From: Cylindrobasidium torrendii FP15055 ss-10
Taxonomy: Eukaryota > Basidiomycota > Agaricomycetes > Agaricales > Physalacriaceae
Assembly: GCA_000934385.1 (NCBI GenBank)
Contig: KN880586.1
Span: 2,176-56,110 of the forward strand
Direction of reading: 5' to 3'
DNA: 53,935 nt
Shown here piece after piece: positions 1-11,852 of the stretch (its first letter is position 1; the number at the start of each line of letters is the position of its first letter). Made by a program: the position numbers and the translations under genes. Under the pieces are notes generated by a model. It saw only the letters and a list, made by a program, of their open reading frames with translations. It ran no database searches and was not told the DNA's origin.

Positions 1-1623
1 CAAGTCTGCATCAGCAGACGCGGTTTTCAAGAAAACTCCAAATAGTATTCCTGTACTATTTGTCTTGGACATACGATTACCAAGCGGCACGCTAACGAGA
101 CTGCAATGAAAGCAATATTCTAATTTCTGGCGTGCGAGCGGCGAGCGCTCAGTGCCGAGCAGCGACATTTGAGTGAACAGTGAGCACTGAATCAAGTGTC
201 CATGGTCAGGAGTCCTAGTCAGGGCTCAGCTCAAAACATTTAACAGTATTCAGGCTGCCGCTGTGCTTTGGGCATTGGCAATGGTCCGCCAATCATGAAC
301 CTTTATCGATTTATCCCACAAGTAGTGTCACCGCGGACTGCATGTATTATATCTTTGACATTGGGGTCTCGTTGAGCAATATGGATCGTAAAAGACTGGA
401 ATGTCGGTGTCTATGTACGCCGTAGTCTTCCTATACAGCGGTAAGATACCTTCATGGAACGTCACCGGTCACCCGCCTGTAAGACGTCGGTATACGTTTC
501 AACGACAGAAGTCCAAATACTATTATTCACTTGCCATCAACACGAACTCTTCTGCTCAAAGTTGCGAATGAGACCGAGATCGTGTGCAGCCCGCGAGACA
601 CGAGGAAGGAAAACCAGAAGTCTGGAGAGTGTAATAGAGTAATAGGTATGTGTGGGAAGAATCGTAGCTCTGCGACGGTCAGAAGCCTAGGAAGGGAAAA
701 AGAGGTTCGTGAGAAAGGAAGGAGATGTGTGTGAGAGACAAAGCGAACAATGTGAAGGCCAAGAACGGAGAAATGAAAGGTACTGACTTCGGATACTAGC
801 GAGATAGAGTGGTTAAGCGTGGGAAATGAAGGAGATAGTAGGCGCGTGGAGGGGTTGCAATGGGCAAAAGCTCGGATTTGGGGAACGGCCACAATGATAT
901 TGTCGTCTGTCTTCTTACTGAATGAGTATGTGTAGAAGAGAGAGACTTGTGAGCTGATGCCTGAAGGCCTCACGTTGGAATACAAGATTCGGACGTATGC
1001 ATGGGAAATAATTTCTCCCTTGGCTGCCCAGGGACGTTTCGATTGTGGCTCTAGTTTCAATTGTGCAGAACTGGACTGGACTCGACATGGGTCTGGTGAG
1101 CTCGACAGTGTTCCGTATTGTTATAGGTTAGCAGGATGGTGGAGTACGAACAACAGCGGGAACTGCGACATGAGGGTCATGGGCGGACCTCAGTCTGGAG
1201 AAAGGACTGAATAGAGTGGGGAGGAGGACTGGTTGGCACGCGGCATGTCAGGAAAAATGAAAAATGCGCGGTCCAGACTGTGAAAGGGCGAAAAATACGA
1301 AAAATGAGCCCCAGGAGAGCCAGAAAAAAAAAATTATACCCCATGGACCGAACGAACCCCAGCGGGGTCGCTGTGGGCGCTTTGCCTCCGGGCTGGAGGG
1401 GGCTCGACGGACGTCATGCGGGGAAAGGCCACATGGACGCGTGATCAGAGTCAGCTGGGGCTTTTCCTCTGACTGGCACGACCTAGACAGCAGATGCTCC
1501 TTCTCTAACTTGTACTACCACCATCCTGGCCTTAGACGACCCTAGACACCCTAGACGCCTTAGACCGCCCTCTTTGTCTACACAACAAACATTGGCCTTG
1601 TCCCCAAGAGTTTCATCTACATA
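1..1623. other. Intergenic, no gene supported; 5' flank of PSP1-domain gene
   Basis: I see no convincing coding exon. Open frames here are short, lack a plausible splice partner and have no recognisable protein pattern. The last 350 bases hold an A-run near 1324-1332 and CT/CCTAGAC-rich sequence close to the PSP1 start codon, consistent with a promoter and 5' leader. A single 3' exon of a gene lying left of the window cannot be excluded. Confidence 0.5.
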
Positions 1624-3400
1624 ATGACACCCGACGACCGGTCAAACCGGTTCCACGACGATAGCGAGCCAGGCGGCGGCGCTAGCTACTTTCGCGAACG
1701 AGCTGCAAGCCAGCCCCCTCGCGGCGTCGGCATCGCATCGCCTCCATCCAGCAGCGTCCGACAGGGCCCCTGGTCGATCCTGAACAATCCATCCGCCAAC
1801 GGCGCACGTAGCCTCTCCTTCTCTGCGCGTTCCACCTCCGAGATGCACAGTCCTGCACAATTTTCCCCATTTTCGGGCACCATCGAGGACGACGAAACCG
1901 ACGATCTGTTTGAAGCCGACGACGGGCGACGGGCAGAACAGTTTTTGCCCTCGTCGCTCTCCCGTGGACGGTCGTATGCGCAAGATATCTCCCGCAGCCG
2001 GTCCCATTCCCTCGCCGTTGAACGGCCCACGCCGATCGGGAGCCCGTTCACCGCTACGCAGTCCCGTCTGGCTAGCTGGAACGAGTCCGGCGCCTTACTC
2101 AACTCACGCTACGGCGCTGCAGGCGCAGATGGCCGACACCCCGGCTCGTATTCTATGTCGCGCTCACCATCCGGCTATGCATCCTACAACGACGCCTCGA
2201 ACATGAGTCCATTCATGCGCGAAGTACTCATTGCGTCCAGCATGCCACACGATGACAGCGGCGGCGCCAGTGGGACGACGAGCAGGCGGCACAGTGTCAG
2301 TGTCGTGAACAAACCCCGCACTGCCATCGTCGGCTTCAATGCGCCTTCGGGGATCCAGCACGCGCCTGGCCGCGGTGCAGGCGGCGGACTCATGCTCTCG
2401 GACGAGGATCTTCTGGATGACTTCGATGCGCTCAATCTCAACCCCATCAACAATGCCATTCTCAAAGGCCCATCCATGCCTGCGTCTATGCCAACCCACT
2501 ACGCTCGGAGTCCGCCCAACTCGTTCCGGCCCATGAACTTCCATGCAAGCCAGACGCCAGAAGAGGAACGATTCCATGCCCCGCCTCCCCCACCGATCCA
2601 GCCGCCCCAGCAGGACCAGTGGCCCCAAGAGCAGTGGTCACCCACGTCCCGCACCACGCACAAGAATGGCGCTACGCCAACCTCCCCGACCCAGAGATCG
2701 TCATCTGCCTGGACGGCGGCCTTCCCACTTTTCATCGTCGAGTTCAAGGCTGGCCGCACGGATTTGTTCTACACTACCGACTCGTCTCTGGACATCCGTG
2801 TCGGTGACCTAGTCATTGTCGAGGCCGACCGCGGCAAGGACCTTGGCAGGGTGGTGAATGACAGCATCACTGCCGATGCTGTCGAACGCCATCGGGCCAG
2901 TATTGGAGAGAAGAGGGAGCTGAACCCGAAAGTCATCTTCAGCAAGGCTACGAGGGCAGATATTGAGGCGTTGGGCGCGAAGACGGCAGATGAGCAGCGA
3001 GCCCTCGATGTGTGCCGCATGAAGGTCAAGGGGAGGAAGCTGCCGATGGAGGTCGTGGATGCAGAGTACCAGTGGGATCGTCACAAGCTCACCTTCTACT
3101 ACGTGACGGAGAAGAGGATCGATTTTAGGGAGCTTGTGAGAGAGTTGTTCAGGTATGTTCGGATTTTCTTCCCTCGACCTACCATTATCAAGGATTCCTT
3201 GCTTGCCATCCTTCTCTGTATTCTGCACTTGTTGCATTTGTGCTGACTTCTTCGTCAGGCTTTATAAAACAAGGATATGGATGTCGTCCCTCGCAGGCGC
3301 AATGCCTGGGGAGGACATTGCCGGCAATGCATGGTGCGTTCTTATTCCAGCGATTAGTGGAAAGCAATGTACTCATCATCTTCTAGATAACGAAAGATGA
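1624..3400 (+). CDS. PSP1 C-terminal-domain protein
   Basis: Two exons, 1624-3152 and 3259-3400, give 556 aa; the intron (GTATGT...CAG) restores the frame across a conserved RELFR-LYKTRIWM stretch. Residues 1 to about 360 are low-complexity Ser/Pro/Arg-rich and probably disordered. From about 365 (FPLFIVEFKAGR) to about 520 the protein matches the PSP1 C-terminal domain, with the typical VGDLVIVEADRGKDLG and KLTFYYVTEKRIDFRELVRELF segments. Yeast Psp1 was isolated as a suppressor of DNA polymerase alpha mutations and is cytoplasmic; the related bacterial YaaT/RicT is an RNase-cleavage accessory factor. What is seen is the domain; the role in this organism is not known. A second small intron near 3333-3386 would end the protein a few residues after GNA, so the last 20 residues are uncertain. 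Confidence 0.85.
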
Positions 3401-3844
3401 GTATAGCGCAAGCCGAGTGGTCGAAGCCGCATGCTGGCTTGCGATGTAGGACTTGAAGTAAAGGAGGAGGCACACGGATGATTTCGTCTGTTGTATTTTA
3501 CGTATGCTTTAACGTGTCTTCTTGTACGACTAGTGTAAGCTAAGTAGCTGATGCGGTGTAAATTTTACATGTGCTTGATCTATGCCTGGAGTGACGCCTA
3601 TGCCATTCCAGATTTTGCGGATAGGACTCTCGTTTTGCTTGCACGTCAATGGTGGTGGTAGGTCATGGCATCTTCCAGGAAGGTCTTCAGCAGTCTAGTG
3701 AAGCAACAAACAAAAAGTGGTTGTATTTCATGCACATTTCGGATGCGGGGAATCGAAACCCGGGCTATCGCGTGAGAAGCGATACAGTAATGACAATCCA
3801 CAATGAACAAACAGATACAAACTCGGGAAACAATATAAGCTTGT
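3401..3844. other. Convergent 3' flanks of PSP1 and RBR genes
   Basis: About 440 bp between two converging genes. Apart from a tRNA-like relic at 3739-3801 nothing coding is visible; presumably 3' UTRs and polyadenylation signals. Confidence 0.5.
3739..3801 (-). pseudogene. tRNA-Glu(CTC)-like relic
   Basis: On the minus strand a 5-bp anticodon stem (ATCGC/GCGAT) encloses the loop TTCTCAC, anticodon CTC, followed by a T-arm with TTCGATT loop and box-B-like GTTTCGATTCC. The 3' acceptor strand GCATCCG is present. The D-arm is about 9 nt too short and the inner acceptor pairs mismatch, so a working tRNA is unlikely. Best read as a degraded tRNA-Glu or tRNA-derived sequence. Confidence 0.4.
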
Positions 3845-5395
3845 CTATTCATCATCTCTCTCATGCTCCCATAACCCCGGCATAACCACATCATTATTCT
3901 GCACACATGCGCTGAAGTCCACACTCTCCATCACAATGGCAATCCCAAGCATGATCTTGCAGAACGTGTGAAGGATGGTGCAGACATCGATGAGGACTAC
4001 CATCAGGCCGAGGAAGAACAGAATGGCCAGCACCAGGGCCAGGAGCGCCATGATGGGTACCAGTACTAGAGTGAGGAGTACCATCAGCAAGGCGTAGACG
4101 AAGGCTTTCAGGACGAGCCCGTGGTCCAGTGCATCTACTATGAGCTGCATGCCGAGTGTTGCTGGGTTCATCCATTGATTGATTCGATGAGTGGGAAGAG
4201 GACGCTCAGGGCCTTCTAGGAGCGCTAAGTTAGGACGCTCCATTGGGTAGGGCGGCATGACTCTTTTCCTGGCTGCGGCTACTTCGCGCGCGTGAAGTTG
4301 CTGTGCAAGTTCAAGTTCGGGATGCTGGGCGCTGTAGCGCGCTATTGCCTGTTCCCCGGCCTTGGCTACCTCCCGCGCGTGTCGCTGCTCGACGTTGTCG
4401 TACAGTGGGCATCCTTCGCGGCTGTTGTAGACGTTCTGTAGCAAAAAAGGGGCTCAGGCAAGGAGGAGAACATGATAGTGAAAGAAACAAACGGTGAAGT
4501 GGGTGTATGGATCAGCGCCGGTGAGGACTTGGCGACAAACGTAGCAGGATACGGTCCAGCAGTTGGGGCATTTCATCTTGTTGCACTGTTTGGAAGTGAG
4601 AGGGATATGGGATCTCATAAACCGAGAGACTTACGCCGCTCTCCTTTGTGAACGCTAAATATCCATCAGCATTCCAGCTGGCATGACATGAGGAGAAACG
4701 TACGTCTGCGACAGTTTGGGCATTTGCGCACTAGAGCAGCGGCTAGATATGTGAGTTTTGCATGTACACGCAGGAAAACGAAGTGTAGTAGCTCACTCAT
4801 TGCTTCTTCGACAGCGTGCCGCCCATTGCGATGCTCACGCTCGGCCTCTGCTGAACCCCAGTCAGCTTTTTGAGACCTCTGGCATTCAAGTATTGTTCGT
4901 ACCGGCGCACGAACGGGGGGAGTGATCCTATAACAAGTCAGAGACGAGCGCTTCAAGTTGCCGTGGCTTTGATCCAAGTTTGCTCACCACTTTTTTACAC
5001 TCCCGGCACGACACCAGACGGCACGCTCGATTCTTGCAACGAATCAAAGAGGCATCATTCTTCACAATGCTAGCATAGGAACATCGAGGACACTCCTCCA
5101 GCATTCCCAGACCAGACCGTTCGATGTCTTCGCGTTGTCTAATCCTTTCGTAAAGACCGACGGATTCCGGAAGTAGTCGTCGGACTTCGCTTTCATGGTA
5201 TGGAGCTTCGCAACGAACAGAAACGGATGAAATGCATATGATTCTGGTGGTGTTGTCCATACCAAGATGCATCTCGACGTGTCTGGTGAAGCAGCCGACG
5301 CAGATGAGATGCGCTTCGGTGCATTGAGCCATTTGCGCCAAGGGATATTCATCGAAGCAGCAGTTACACAAGAGACGGTTTTCTACGCCAGCCAT
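3845..5395 (-). CDS. RBR-type E3 ubiquitin ligase (RNF216/TRIAD3-like) with C-terminal membrane segments, copy 1
   Basis: Seven exons (5395-4988, 4927-4903, 4850-4797, 4742-4704, 4654-4635, 4585-4493, 4435-3845) give 409 aa. RING1 lies at the N-terminus (CNCCFDEYPL...C..AHLICVGCF), then an IBR-like CPRC...C...C..CRECKK, then RING2 with CPNCRRPFTKESGCNKMKC; the Cys of GCNKM aligns with the catalytic Cys of RBR ligases. The family takes ubiquitin from an E2 onto that Cys, then to substrate. After about residue 300 a hydrophobic block (LVLKAFVYALLMVLLTLVLV and a second stretch) suggests two or three membrane spans, so the ligase may sit on an endomembrane. The 20-nt microexon 4654-4635 has an exact counterpart in the divergent paralogue, supporting the model. 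Substrate unknown. Confidence 0.85.
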
Positions 5396-5965
5396 AGTGG
5401 TTAGGAGTGGTTTTGGATGGTCAGTGGCGAGTGGCGACTAGAGAAAGCAAGTCCAAAGAAATTCTCACGACTCATACTAGCCATCCTAAAGGAGACAAAG
5501 GTGAAAGAACCACGCTGCGCCTTTTCAAATTTTCGTATCAGTGCGTGCTGCAGCCGGTTGTGTGAAAGCAGAATGCGCGGAGTTCGAACTTCGCATCCCG
5601 GTACCGCAACTCGGCGGTGCGGTGCCGCCATGCCGCCAACTTCCAATCGACGGATCACGCTGAGATTGATGCGGGAGCATGGCGGAATCGGGCCGTGCTC
5701 ACCGATTCCCTTTGCTTCAAACCACCAAGTTCGTGGAAGAAAAGAATGAAAGCCATCACTCTTCTAGGCATAGCGCTGAGATAGATGGTCCCGAGTCAAT
5801 AGAACGACGGCTCCGGCTTGATTCTCTGCGCGTGGCTGGCACGATTTCTTTCAGGAGTCTTTTTAAATATCACGAAAATGGATGCGACCCTTACTTTTGC
5901 CCCCGTTATCCATCTCTCTGGGCTTTCGACCACTTCCCACCCACTCGAAATTTGGCTCTCAAGGC
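5396..5965. promoter_or_regulatory. Shared intergenic region between two divergent RBR genes
   Basis: 570 bp between the two start codons. No coding pattern is seen; the open frames here do not join either gene through plausible splice sites. Likely holds both promoters. Confidence 0.45.
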
Positions 5966-7623
5966 ATGAACCCTATCCACGGACCAGCATACTCCGAGCA
6001 ATTGGCCGTGGTACTACACTTTGCTTGATTGGTCAAAGACCTCAAACTGACCTTCATCCAGGACCGACTCAAGCTAGACTTTGTATGGTACTATGTCACA
6101 GATTTCAAGGCTCGTCTCAGGGCGAATAACGGATCCTACTCGGCGGCGTATCATTCCCTCATTAGAGAGCCACCGACTAAGACCCTTGCGAAACGACGGC
6201 CAAGGGCCCAATTTGATATGTACGGTCCACTACAGAACACCACTCTCCGAGCAGAAATCGCTTCTGTTACCGGCACGGGATACCAAGTGCCCGCCGTCCC
6301 TCAAGCTCAAGCTCCGGTCACCGTGCTCTACACGCTTCCAGCGCCGCCTACCGTCGCGGTGCAAATGCCCCCATCCGTCGAGTGCGAATGCTGCAGCGAA
6401 GACGTAACTGTAGCACAGGCACTGAAATGTGCCGAGGGACATGCCATTTGCCCGGACTGCATCAAGAAGCTGGGAGAGATGGCGCTCGGTGAGCGCACCG
6501 TCGCAAAGCTCGTCTGCGTGCATACGTCAGGGTGTCAGGCGGCATACGCGGACGACGACTTGAAGAAGCTGCTCACGCCAGCCTTGTACGCGCTGTATAC
6601 CGAACTCAAAGCCCGCCAAAACATCGAGCTCGCCGGCATCCGTCTGGAGGACTGTTTGTTTTGTAACTATGCGGCCGATACCGATGGCACGGATGCCGAG
6701 CTGTTCTTCTGTGCGAGCGATACGTGCGGGAGAATTTCGTGCAGGATGTGCAAGAGTGCGGTGCGTGTCCAAACAATTTTGAAGAAAGGCAAGAGCTGAT
6801 GCCTTTCCGCAGGATCATCGACCAAGGACGTGCCAAGGTTCATTCCGATTCAAGTCCTATGGGAAGTTTACTCATCCTTTGCCAGAAGCGCGCAAGGAAA
6901 GGTATGCACAAGGTCAACGCAATGTAGAAGAAGCTATGAGTGTGTCTAATATTTCATCTAACGCAAGGCTCTCATTCATCTTTGTCTAATAGCGCAAGCT
7001 CTCGTTCGCCATTGCCCTAGGTGTAACCAAGGTGCGTTCCTATTCTGTTTGCATGTACCTCCATGCTGATCTATTGAAGCATTCGTCAAGGAATCAGGTG
7101 TACGTTTGATCCTTGCCTCTACCCATGTCTAACACCGACTTATATACATTCACAGTGCAACAAAATGGTATGCACAAGGTGCAGAGCGATATCGTGCTAC
7201 ACGTGTCGCACAATCATACAGAACTATGACCACTTCAGGGTACGTCTACTACACGTTCAGACTTCTCATATTTCGTCGGCTTCGGGCCTAGCTGTCGAGA
7301 TCAACACTCACATATTTCTGCAGTCTGACCGCGACGGTCCCAACTCTACCCGCAAATGCAGGATCTACGATCCAGAGGGAGTGGATCAAGTGCATGAGAA
7401 CGACGTTGCGGCCGCCAGAGAACGCGCTAGAGCTCAGTTAGAGGATAATGATGAGCCCTTGTACGTTGAACAGGCTGTCCCTGCTCGCGTGGATGTGACT
7501 TCTGCAATTGAAGGAACCAATGTTGGCGGTGGTGGAGGTATGGGAAGGCGAATGCTGCGCGCTATCTTCCGGGGTGTTGGACTAGGCATCTTGATTTCGT
7601 GCATGGCGATAGTCTTTGGGTAG
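5966..7623 (+). CDS. RBR-type E3 ubiquitin ligase (RNF216/TRIAD3-like), copy 2
   Basis: Seven exons (5966-6010, 6062-6760, 6813-6939, 6993-7031, 7080-7099, 7156-7239, 7324-7623) give 437 aa. The first intron (51 bp, CTGAC branch) removes an in-frame TGA at 6026, which decided the start. A roughly 120-residue N-terminal part precedes RING1 (CECCSEDVTVAQ..KC..GHAICPDC); then IBR-like CLFCNYA...C..CGRISCRMC, and RING2 CPRCNQAFVKESGCNKMVCTRC with the presumed catalytic Cys in GCNKM, followed by the YDHF motif seen in RNF216. A C-terminal hydrophobic stretch (GVGLGILISCMAIVFG) suggests a tail anchor. Intron positions across RING2, including a 20-nt microexon, match copy 1, so the two genes arose by an old duplication into head-to-head orientation. 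Confidence 0.83.
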
Positions 7624-8626
7624 GAAACGTAGGTCAAATTATCTTGACCCCAAAGCGGGGATGTACCTATTGAAACAAACACCATACAAATACCATGTGA
7701 ACGACCTAAATGCGCCGAGGACAAGTTCCACTCTCTTCAGTCCGAAATGAATGAGAATGGGCTCTTTCATTCGTAGCCTCGTGCTCACGACAATGCCTTC
7801 GCCAATACAATAATCGTTCGGAATTATCCCAAATGAAAATCAGATGGATTTCATTCGCGAAACTATGTAGAGCACCGAATAATCGGAGGCAAAAAAGTCT
7901 TTTGCCCACGCCCAAAGGTGAGATGTGAGGAAGAGACATCACTGACAGGACGCACACAAGGGCCCAGACTATCTAAGATTTTCTATTTTCTCATGACTTA
8001 GGGTCATGGCCTTGGAGGCTCGGAGTGTATTCCCTGAATCAATGTAGACAGACTCGATAAAGTAGCACTTTGATAGATATCGATGCGGTTCGGGGTAAGT
8101 ACGACTTCATCATGAGAGTGTGCTGCCAGAGAAATCCTAGATTGTGTAAATGCACTTACCGAGGTACCCACTCAGACGACAGCTCATTGATGCATCGCGC
8201 GCGCCCCAAATACATCGCAAATGCCTTGCGAGCGGCGAGGTTCCGCTCGTCTTACCGAGGTCATCCACATAACCCATATATTGATTTATATAATTTGAAC
8301 TCGCCGACATTTTAAACTGCACAGCAAGGCTGATACACTCCCGGCAGGGTGTTAACGCCACAATATCCAACGTCCAAGCGCACTATACGGCCGCTTGAGC
8401 TCTTGATTTCTGTGTATACACTCAGGGCATATTTAATAACGTCCAACTCATTGTAAATGCTGTTGAATGCTACCGGATAGCTCTTGACCGGCGTCATTGA
8501 CGTTCGGCGTGGTTCTTGTCGTGAATAATCACCGCTTGGATCCGGAATGTCTACAGTACTTTAACGACACAGATTAAAATTTCTGAAAATTCACCCAACA
8601 CCCGCTCCCACTATACTCGCTCAAGC
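7624..8626. other. Intergenic, nothing recognised
   Basis: About 1 kb of AT-richer DNA between the RBR gene and the DUF6535-like gene. Short open frames only, with no splice-supported protein pattern. Presumed 3' flank and promoter. Confidence 0.5.
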
Positions 8627-10737
8627 ATGTCTACAAAGAGCCGAAGATCAGAACACGCCAACGAGAGCCCCGTGAAGACGCTTGGGAGGCTAGTGTTCGA
8701 GTACGACAAGGAGATGTGTAAATCGTGGGTCGAAGAGATAGACACGTTGATGCTATTTGTGAGCTTTTACGGTGCTCTTTTCTACACCTTGCTAATTACT
8801 TTCACCGCAATCGTTAGGCTGCGCTATTCTCTGCCGTCGTCACTGCATTTGCTGTGGCTTCATTCGAGTGGGTCACGAAAGCACGGACAGATCCCACTAC
8901 AGCTCTTCTCGCTCGAATTTCTATGCAACTCGAGCATTTCGCAGATCCAATGGTTCCCGTTGCGAACCTTCCGACGTTGCTTGCCTCTGCCGGAAATAAC
9001 GATCCCCCAATTAGCCTCGGCATCGCACGTCGAGTGAACGGCCTTTGGTACACCAGCCTTACACTCGCCCTATCTTCCGCTTTGATATGCATCATCTGCA
9101 AGCAATGGGTTCGGGAATATCACAGAGTCTCTATGTCCGGCAGCAGCGAGGATTTTTCCTTTCGCCAAATGCGCCTTGGAGGTCTTCAAGCTTGGCGCGT
9201 CCCCGAGATTATCATTTCCATCTCCCTCATTTTAATTGGCGCTCTCCTGTGCTTTTTCGTCGGCCTGGCGTACTTTGTATGGGGATTGGATCGCCAAGTG
9301 GGGATAGCCCTCATCACGATCGAAGGCATAGCTGCCGTCGGATTCTTGGTCACCACCCTCATGCCGGGTCTACAGTATTGCTACGCGGCTCTATGCATCC
9401 CACGTCTGCGCCGAGTTCCAGCCCAGTGTGCCTGGAAGTCACCCCAGTCGATGCTGTTTCTTGGATTGCTTAGTTTCCTTGTCGAGGGCTTTAAAAGGAT
9501 GCGCTTACACGTACCGAAGCTCGACACACTATTCGCAGGCCGGATTTTTCTCCAGCTATCCTGGGCAGAATACGATCGGGTATGGCTCGATCGTCTCGAG
9601 CGCACCTACTTGCGCGTTGATGCTGGCGCGGACATACAGGATGGGCTCGTGGAATTTATTCCATGGGTACTCCGTCATCTCACCCACAAGAAGGAGATCA
9701 TACAACCTGCGATATTAGACATCGTTGCGTCCTCTTTGGCGGGCTATGACGGACGTAGGAGCATTTTGGCGAGCGGCGCAACCATCGACGTGGATGGCGC
9801 CAACGGCGAGCTGGGCAGTTCAGTCAGGAGAACTCCCAACTGGGAACTTCTTCTGTACTTGCGCCAAGTGGTTTACACTGGACTGATGGACGGGAAAACG
9901 TTTGAACAGGATTTGCGCGAACAGTGGCACGAAGCGTTTGGTCAAGAATGGAACCACTGTCCCGTATCTTCAAATTGTGCTGGACATTACGTCCAGGCAC
10001 AGCTTCTTCGTTGGTTCGACCCAGGATCTCCGCAAATGGCTCTCAACGGCCTCCATCATTGTTGCTCCAGTATCCTCGAACATCTTCGATGTCCCGAACC
10101 TCCCAGTCCTAGACACCCCAACGGCCCCACACAGTTTCAACACCACCGAGACGATACACAGCGCTCGAACATACCTACAGCTGTTTGCTCTGTATTTGCG
10201 CAACATATGGAGGTGTTTTGTAGGAGACTGGGCGAGACTGAGGGGGCGCACGCTGGTCAGTGAAGGTTGCACTATCTGCCTATGACTTACTTGATGTTTG
10301 CAGACTGCGGGGACATCCAGGAGCGGCTTCTTGACTGCAGTCAAACCATTGCTAATCAAATGTCCTTATACGACACACAACCCTCAATCTCACCGTCCCA
10401 AACGGCGTACGATTGGCCAACCTCCATAGGCCTGGCTTCAAACAACGCTCGGCGCAAGATAGACACCTTGTTCATTCTCCTTGCCATGAAACCTATCATT
10501 GCTAAAACCCAGAAGGACATCACGGCGTGGAAAATTCTTGAGGATATCGTTCAAAAAAACGTCCACAACAGCGACTCAATAGAAAGGCTGATTTCTTTTG
10601 CAGAGTCTATGGGGAAATCTCGGGGCATGACTTTAGATGTAGCCGGTCTTGGGATTATTTGCGCCGAAGCGGACCCAGGAGCTGACATCAGTACGCTTGT
10701 GACTATGTGCAAGTGTCGGCAGAACTTGTTTTCCTAA
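8627..10737 (+). CDS. DUF6535-like multi-spanning membrane protein
   Basis: Exons 8627-8758, 8818-10255 and 10304-10737 keep one frame and give 667 aa. The N-terminus reads EYDKEMCKSWVEEIDTLMLF, then AALFSAVVTAFAVASFEW after the first intron, the hallmark of DUF6535 proteins expanded in Agaricomycetes. Three or four hydrophobic helices follow (LWYTSLTLALSSALICIIC, IIISISLILIGALLCFFVG, a third near GFLVTTLMPGLQ), and the rest is soluble. Function of the family is unknown. Oddity: between about 9930 and 10255 the annotated frame looks unlike protein (His/Pro/Gln-rich), whereas the +1 frame reads like a real protein (QDLRKWLSTASIIVAPVSS). Either an extra intron or compensating indels are present, so the C-terminal third is uncertain and the gene may be decaying. 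Confidence 0.65.
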
Positions 10738-10857
10738 TAAATAGTGACGAGGCAGAACGAAAGTGTAGTTTGTACGACATATGTACAGCTATGGACCCGC
10801 CAGATAAGAACAAATAATTCTTCGAAAAAAAAGAGTGGAGTCGAAAATAATAAGAAA

Positions 10858-11334
10858 TCAAGCCCGAGTTGTGCGTGCAATAGGAAATTTGGTAGTGGCA
10901 ACATTCTGCTGGCGTAAAAACTGCTGACGCTTCAGCTCAGCCTTCCAAATGGCCTTCCGACTCATCCCTCTCAAAGGCATCATTGTGTTGGCCCCAGGCG
11001 TCGAAAAGCGCGGTTCGGAGCCATGCTCACCAGCAACACGTTTCTGGGCATTGTCATGTTTGCGACGACGATCGATTGAGAGGCGGAATAGAGTGTATTT
11101 CCCAGCCGCAGCTTCTCGGGGGGAGTGTGGTAGATTGGAATTGGAAATACGACGCGAAAAAGATGTAGGTGATATACTGAGAGGCCGTGGCTCGTTGGAT
11201 GGAGAACTGGGCAACTCGACAAGACTAGCTTGTGACGGCGCAACAGCTCGAGAATGTGGTATTGCCGATTCGTGAAGGGCCTGGGCTACCGTCGAGCCTT
11301 GCGCCTCCGACAGCTCTCTGTGGAGTTTAGACAT
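10858..11334 (-). CDS. Small basic hypothetical protein
   Basis: A single-exon frame of 158 aa from ATG at 11334 (MSKLHRELSEAQGSTVAQ). It is Ser/Arg/Pro-rich in the middle, with NSNLPHSPREAAAGKYTLFRLSIDRRRK and a C-terminal basic amphipathic stretch (SRKAIWKAELKRQQFLRQQ). I do not recognise a domain. It converges on the DUF6535-like gene with about 120 bp between stops. The frame is open without introns and compositionally protein-like, but no homology can be shown here. Confidence 0.45.
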   Translation of the reverse strand: MSKLHRELSEAQGSTVAQALHESAIPHSRAVAPSQASLVELPSSPSNEPRPLSISPTSFSRRISNSNLPHSPREAAAGKYTLFRLSIDRRRKHDNAQKRVAGEHGSEPRFSTPGANTMMPLRGMSRKAIWKAELKRQQFLRQQNVATTKFPIARTTRA

Positions 11335-11471
11335 GGCGGGGCAAAAGAGTGAATAATGCAACCCGAAATACAAGACGCTCTTATGTAGTCCTTTCGACTG
11401 GCACAACACGCCTCTGCCGTGAACGAGACGCTCTTCGCGCGTTTCCCACGCGCTTGATGGATCCGTAGCAG

Positions 11472-11852
11472 CTATTCAAACGCATCATAAGTAATGGCAG
11501 GGGATGGAGCAATGGGAGCGCCAACCTGGTTGCAGGCAAGCCAATCACCCCGGTCATCACAAACAGAGCACACTCGCATATCTTCGTCTATACAAGCAGG
11601 ATGCAAAAGAGTATACAATGATCCATAAGTGCGTTCCATGAATTCATCCCGCAGTTGTCTTGAGTTGCAAGCAGTAACTTGAGAATTGGCGCGCCTGCTC
11701 AAGGCGTTATGCATGCAGCGTCTGTCTCTTGAAATTGGCTCGTCCCGCGTCGTGGCCTCCCTATCGCTGGTGAGGCAAGTGCCCAGCTCGATATTCACAT
11801 GCCTACGAGTAAAGGCCGCGGCATCGGTGGACATCGACGCAGGCGCCTGCAT
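11472..11852 (-). CDS. Doubtful hypothetical ORF
   Basis: An open frame of up to 126 aa from ATG 11852 (a second ATG at 11834). It contains CSVCDDRGDWLACN near its end but no recognised domain. It could be an upstream exon of a gene together with 10858-11334, but I found no convincing donor/acceptor pair joining them in frame. Kept only as a low-confidence candidate. Confidence 0.2.
   Translation of the reverse strand: MQAPASMSTDAAAFTRRHVNIELGTCLTSDREATTRDEPISRDRRCMHNALSRRANSQVTACNSRQLRDEFMERTYGSLYTLLHPACIDEDMRVCSVCDDRGDWLACNQVGAPIAPSPAITYDAFE

Noticed and set aside
527..1060. 177-codon minus-strand frame
   Set aside because: Ser/Phe/His-rich composition typical of a chance frame; no splice-supported partner or domain.
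5560..5610. tRNA candidate around GGAGTTCGAACTTC
   Set aside because: Box-B-like palindrome only; no anticodon arm or acceptor pairing could be built.
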